Source: an uncultured Pelagibacteraceae bacterium
GTDB taxonomy: Bacteria > Pseudomonadota > Alphaproteobacteria > Pelagibacterales > Pelagibacteraceae
Assembly: GCA_902565325.1 (NCBI GenBank)
Contig: CACFEM010000032.1
Location: 1 to 9,316, forward strand
Length of the DNA stretch: 9,316 nucleotides
Reading direction: 5' to 3'
Below the pieces are notes generated by a model. The model did not search any database, was not told the DNA's origin, and saw only the letters and a list, made by a program, of their open reading frames with translations. Below are positions 7,856-9,316 of this stretch, one piece after another (position 1 is the first letter of the stretch; every line of letters starts with the position of its first letter). A program made the translations under genes and the position numbers.

Positions 7856-8659
7856 TCACTCAACAAAAACTCTAAATTTTGGTCAACATCAGAAACACTT
7901 AATCAAGAAACAAAGAATACAAACTCATCTATCGAAGGAACATCTAAATTATCCCCTTATATCAAACATGGCCAAATTCATGTAGAGAGTATTTGGAAAA
8001 AATGTTCTGAAATTAAATCAAAAGGAACTGGTTATAGAAAATATATTAATGAACTTGGTTGGAGAGAGTTTTCACATAGTTTAATTAATTATTTCCCAGA
8101 ATTCTTAAAAGGAAATTTTAGAAAGGAATTTGATAAATTCCCTTGGGCAAAAAACGAGAAATTCTTAAAAGCATGGAAAAGAGGAATGACCGGTTATCCT
8201 ATTGTCGATGCAGGTATGAGAGAACTATATGAGACTGGATGGATGCATAACAGAATAAGAATGGTTGTTGGTTCATTTTTAGTCAAACATTTGAGAATTA
8301 ATTGGACTGAAGGTGAGAAGCATTTTAGAAATTGTCTACTAGATTTTAACAAAGCGAATAATGTTGCTCAATGGCAATGGGTTGCTGGCTGTGGTGCAGA
8401 TGCAGCACCTTATTTTAGAATATTCAATCCAATACTTCAGGGTGAAAAATTTGATAAACAAGGTAATTATGTAAAAAAATGGGTTCCTGAACTTAAAAAT
8501 GTTCCAAATAAATTTATCCATAAACCATGGGAAATGGAATTAAAGTATCAAGAAGCTATAAAAACAATTATTGGCAAAGATTATCCAGGCCCTATTGTTG
8601 TTCATGAAAAAGCTAGAGCTGCAGCTCTTGAAGCGTTTCAATCTTTGAAGAAAAAATAA
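7808..8659 (+). CDS. phrB: Chimeric ORF: lipoprotein (BamB-like) N-terminus fused to FAD domain of DNA photolyase
   Basis: 283-aa ORF with two unrelated parts. Residues 1-16 are a lipoprotein signal peptide (short basic start, FLFVLFF core, lipobox LTGC with Cys16; Ser at +2 suggests the outer membrane). A polar stretch to about residue 38 follows, as in a BamB N-terminus. From about residue 41 it is class I CPD photolyase: TSKLS (45-49, FAD phosphate contact), GWREF (84-88, substrate side), AWKRGMTGYPIVDAGMREL (122-140), GWMHNRIRMVVGSFLVK (144-160), INWTEGE (164-170), and QWQWVAGCGADAAPYFRIFNP (188-208). It ends at the normal photolyase C-terminus. The electron-transfer Trp triad appears retained (Trp123, Trp166, and Trp191 or Trp189). 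Missing are the roughly 200-residue N-terminal antenna domain and the flavin-contact Tyr before TSKLS. Family length is about 470 aa. The GTG start lies inside the preceding gene. Most likely a non-functional fusion (deletion or assembly chimera); the photolyase identity is certain. Confidence 0.85.
   Translation: MNKIIFLFVLFFLTGCSLNKNSKFWSTSETLNQETKNTNSSIEGTSKLSPYIKHGQIHVESIWKKCSEIKSKGTGYRKYINELGWREFSHSLINYFPEFLKGNFRKEFDKFPWAKNEKFLKAWKRGMTGYPIVDAGMRELYETGWMHNRIRMVVGSFLVKHLRINWTEGEKHFRNCLLDFNKANNVAQWQWVAGCGADAAPYFRIFNPILQGEKFDKQGNYVKKWVPELKNVPNKFIHKPWEMELKYQEAIKTIIGKDYPGPIVVHEKARAAALEAFQSLKKK
7896..7931 (+). other. Inferred fusion breakpoint between lipoprotein and photolyase sequence
   Basis: Within residues about 30-41 of the ORF the sequence passes from a polar lipoprotein linker to the conserved photolyase lead-in (SIEGTSKLSPY). 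The frame is kept and no stop or repeat marks the join. The tract is A-rich, so a few bases of shared sequence could have served as the joining point, but without the parent genes the exact base cannot be set. Confidence 0.6.
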
Positions 8660-8664
8660 ATTTA

Positions 8665-8684
8665 ATTTTATTCTCCAATAAAAT
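8665..8684. terminator. AT-only hairpin at the convergent gene ends, possible weak bidirectional terminator
   Basis: A perfect 8-bp inverted repeat (ATTTTATT at 8665-8672, AATAAAAT at 8677-8684) with loop CTCC lies where the photolyase-type ORF and yjbQ converge, 8 bp apart. It covers the last codons and stop of yjbQ. The stem has no G-C pairs, so termination would be weak; T-rich DNA follows in the plus direction (TTCTTTTTTG, about 8698-8707) and A/T-rich DNA in the minus direction. Confidence 0.3.
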
Positions 8685-9087
8685 GATGAATTATTGTTCT
8701 TTTTTGAGCTTCTAATCTGTGTTCAAATAAATATATGCCCTGCCAAGTTCCAAGCAACAATTCACTATCTTTCACGCTTAGAGAAATTTGATTATTTGTT
8801 AATGCGGATTTAATATGTGCGGGCATATCATCTTTTCCCTCTGTAGTATGAACATATAGTTTGTTATCCATAGGAGCTAATTTATCAAAAAAATTTATTA
8901 AATCTGTTTGTACATCTGGATCTGCATTTTCTTGAACAATTAATGAGGCGCTTGTGTGCTGAATATTTAAGTTAAGAATACCATTTTTAAAGTTATTTTG
9001 ACCAATCCAATGAATTGTATCATTAGTAAATTCATATAACTTTTGACCATTAGTCTTAATTTGAAGATTGTAAAATTCTTGTTTCAT
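8668..9087 (-). CDS. yjbQ: YjbQ-family protein (UPF0047)
   Basis: Complete 139-aa member of the YjbQ/UPF0047 family. Some members have been reported to have weak thiamine-phosphate synthase activity, but the physiological role is unsettled. The family signature is unmistakable: HTSASL (44-49), QENADPDV (52-59), HTTEGKDDMPAHIKS (80-94) and LGTWQGIYLFEHR (112-124). The conserved His and Asp residues sit where the family's trimeric metal/anion site is expected. Length is normal (about 135-145 aa). The start is well fixed: its ATG overlaps the stop of the upstream zapE-like gene as TAATG, and a perfect AAGGAG lies 8 nt upstream. It converges on the photolyase-type ORF with 8 bp between stops. Confidence 0.93.
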   Translation of the reverse strand: MKQEFYNLQIKTNGQKLYEFTNDTIHWIGQNNFKNGILNLNIQHTSASLIVQENADPDVQTDLINFFDKLAPMDNKLYVHTTEGKDDMPAHIKSALTNNQISLSVKDSELLLGTWQGIYLFEHRLEAQKRTIIHHFIGE

Positions 9088-9316
9088 TAATTATGCTCCT
9101 TCGATGTAAGCTCATACAAACGACTAATGGTTCGTTTAAATGGTTTTTCTAACAATCTTGAAGAGGTAAATTGATCTAAATTTAGATCAGCTGTCACTGC
9201 TAATGAAATATTTTTATCATAAATTACATCTAACAAAGTGATAAAACGTCGTTGTTGATTTGAATTCACATCATTAAATTGAGGTATTTGATCTATTACC
9301 ATAAATTTACAGTTTT
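9087..9316 (-). CDS. zapE: C-terminal fragment of ZapE/AFG1-family ATPase, cut by window end
   Basis: The frame is open to the last base of the window, giving about 75 residues; the internal Met at 9302 is not the start. The fragment matches the C-terminal third of the AFG1-like P-loop ATPase family (ZapE in bacteria, linked to cell division and Z-ring stability; AFG1/LACE1 in mitochondria). Visible: FMVIDQIPQF (Walker B-side strand and loop), QQRRFITLLDVIYDKNISLAVTA (RRF-LID-YD motif and sensor-like strand), and FKRTISRLYELTS, the family's RT-SRL-EM ending. The typical DD of the Walker B region reads ID here, so the family's usual VFIDDIP is VIDQIP, a small deviation. Walker A lies outside the window. 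Ends in a stop shared with the yjbQ start. Confidence 0.82.
   Translation of the reverse strand, partial: NCKFMVIDQIPQFNDVNSNQQRRFITLLDVIYDKNISLAVTADLNLDQFTSSRLLEKPFKRTISRLYELTSKEHN
9096..9101 (-). promoter_or_regulatory. Shine-Dalgarno of yjbQ, embedded in the zapE 3' end
   Basis: AAGGAG, the strongest ribosome binding site in the window, is formed by the Lys and Glu codons near the zapE C-terminus (Ser-Lys-Glu-His-Asn-stop) and sits 8 nt before the yjbQ ATG. Together with the TAATG overlap it indicates co-transcription and translational coupling of the two genes. Confidence 0.65.

Noticed and set aside
8339..8521. Minus-strand ORF of 60 codons inside the photolyase segment
   Set aside because: Antisense to highly conserved photolyase motifs, with Ile/Phe-rich composition from complementing AT-rich codons; no ribosome site or family match.
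7808..8659. A genuine new class of membrane-anchored photolyase
   Set aside because: Lipobox export would take the enzyme away from DNA, the antenna domain and a flavin-contact Tyr are missing, and the leader fits the lipoprotein expected at this locus. A fusion or chimera explains everything with fewer assumptions.
9300..9302. ATG at the start of a 71-residue ORF on the minus strand
   Set aside because: Codons for Asn-Cys-Lys-Phe continue upstream to the window edge and match the ZapE family strand before the IDxIP motif, so this Met is internal.
1..9316. CRISPR arrays, tRNA or rRNA genes, insertion sequences, toxin-antitoxin or phage-defence modules
   Set aside because: No direct-repeat series, no cloverleaf-like or rRNA sequence, no transposase, nuclease or defence motif was seen in any reading frame; nearly every base lies in a metabolic or housekeeping gene.

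Overview
The window is strongly AT-rich, with genes 0-25 bp apart or overlapping and few strong Shine-Dalgarno sequences. The proteins are rich in Lys, Asn and Ile, and the gene content is alphaproteobacterial. By style it most resembles a SAR11 (Pelagibacterales) marine bacterium; this is inference, since no marker gene is present. Both ends cut through genes, so it may be a short metagenomic contig or an excerpt. No stretch over about 25 bp lacks a gene, and no RNA gene, insertion sequence, CRISPR array or long repeat was seen.

Layout. (1) Bases 1-2351, plus strand: the 3' nine-tenths of an agmatinase-type ureohydrolase, then an NAD(P)-dependent aldehyde dehydrogenase. This is a plausible pair for guanidino-compound or polyamine breakdown. 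(2) Bases 2348-3526, minus strand: an M20 metallopeptidase of the ArgE (acetylornithine deacetylase) type, convergent with and overlapping the dehydrogenase by 4 bp. (3) Bases 3551-8659, plus strand: a very compact run of CsaA-like tRNA-binding protein, LysE/RhtB exporter, aconitase AcnA, a membrane-anchored TPR-like protein (YfgM type), and an abnormal fifth ORF. It diverges from argE across only 24 bp. (4) Bases 8668-9316, minus strand: YjbQ-family protein preceded by the 3' end of a ZapE/AFG1-type ATPase gene, joined by a TAATG stop/start overlap.

The outstanding feature is the ORF at 7808-8659. It starts as an outer-membrane lipoprotein (lipobox LTGC), where synteny after a YfgM-like gene predicts BamB. 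After about 36-40 residues it becomes the FAD-binding C-terminal domain of a class I DNA photolyase, from the TSKLS flavin-binding motif to the natural C-terminus. The photolyase antenna domain, the BamB beta-propeller and the der gene usually found next are all absent. The best readings are a genomic deletion that fused two genes in frame, or an assembly or amplification chimera. A working lipid-anchored photolyase is unlikely, because export would take it away from DNA and the light-harvesting domain is gone. No convincing new biological system was found elsewhere; the rest is recognisable housekeeping and metabolic gene content.
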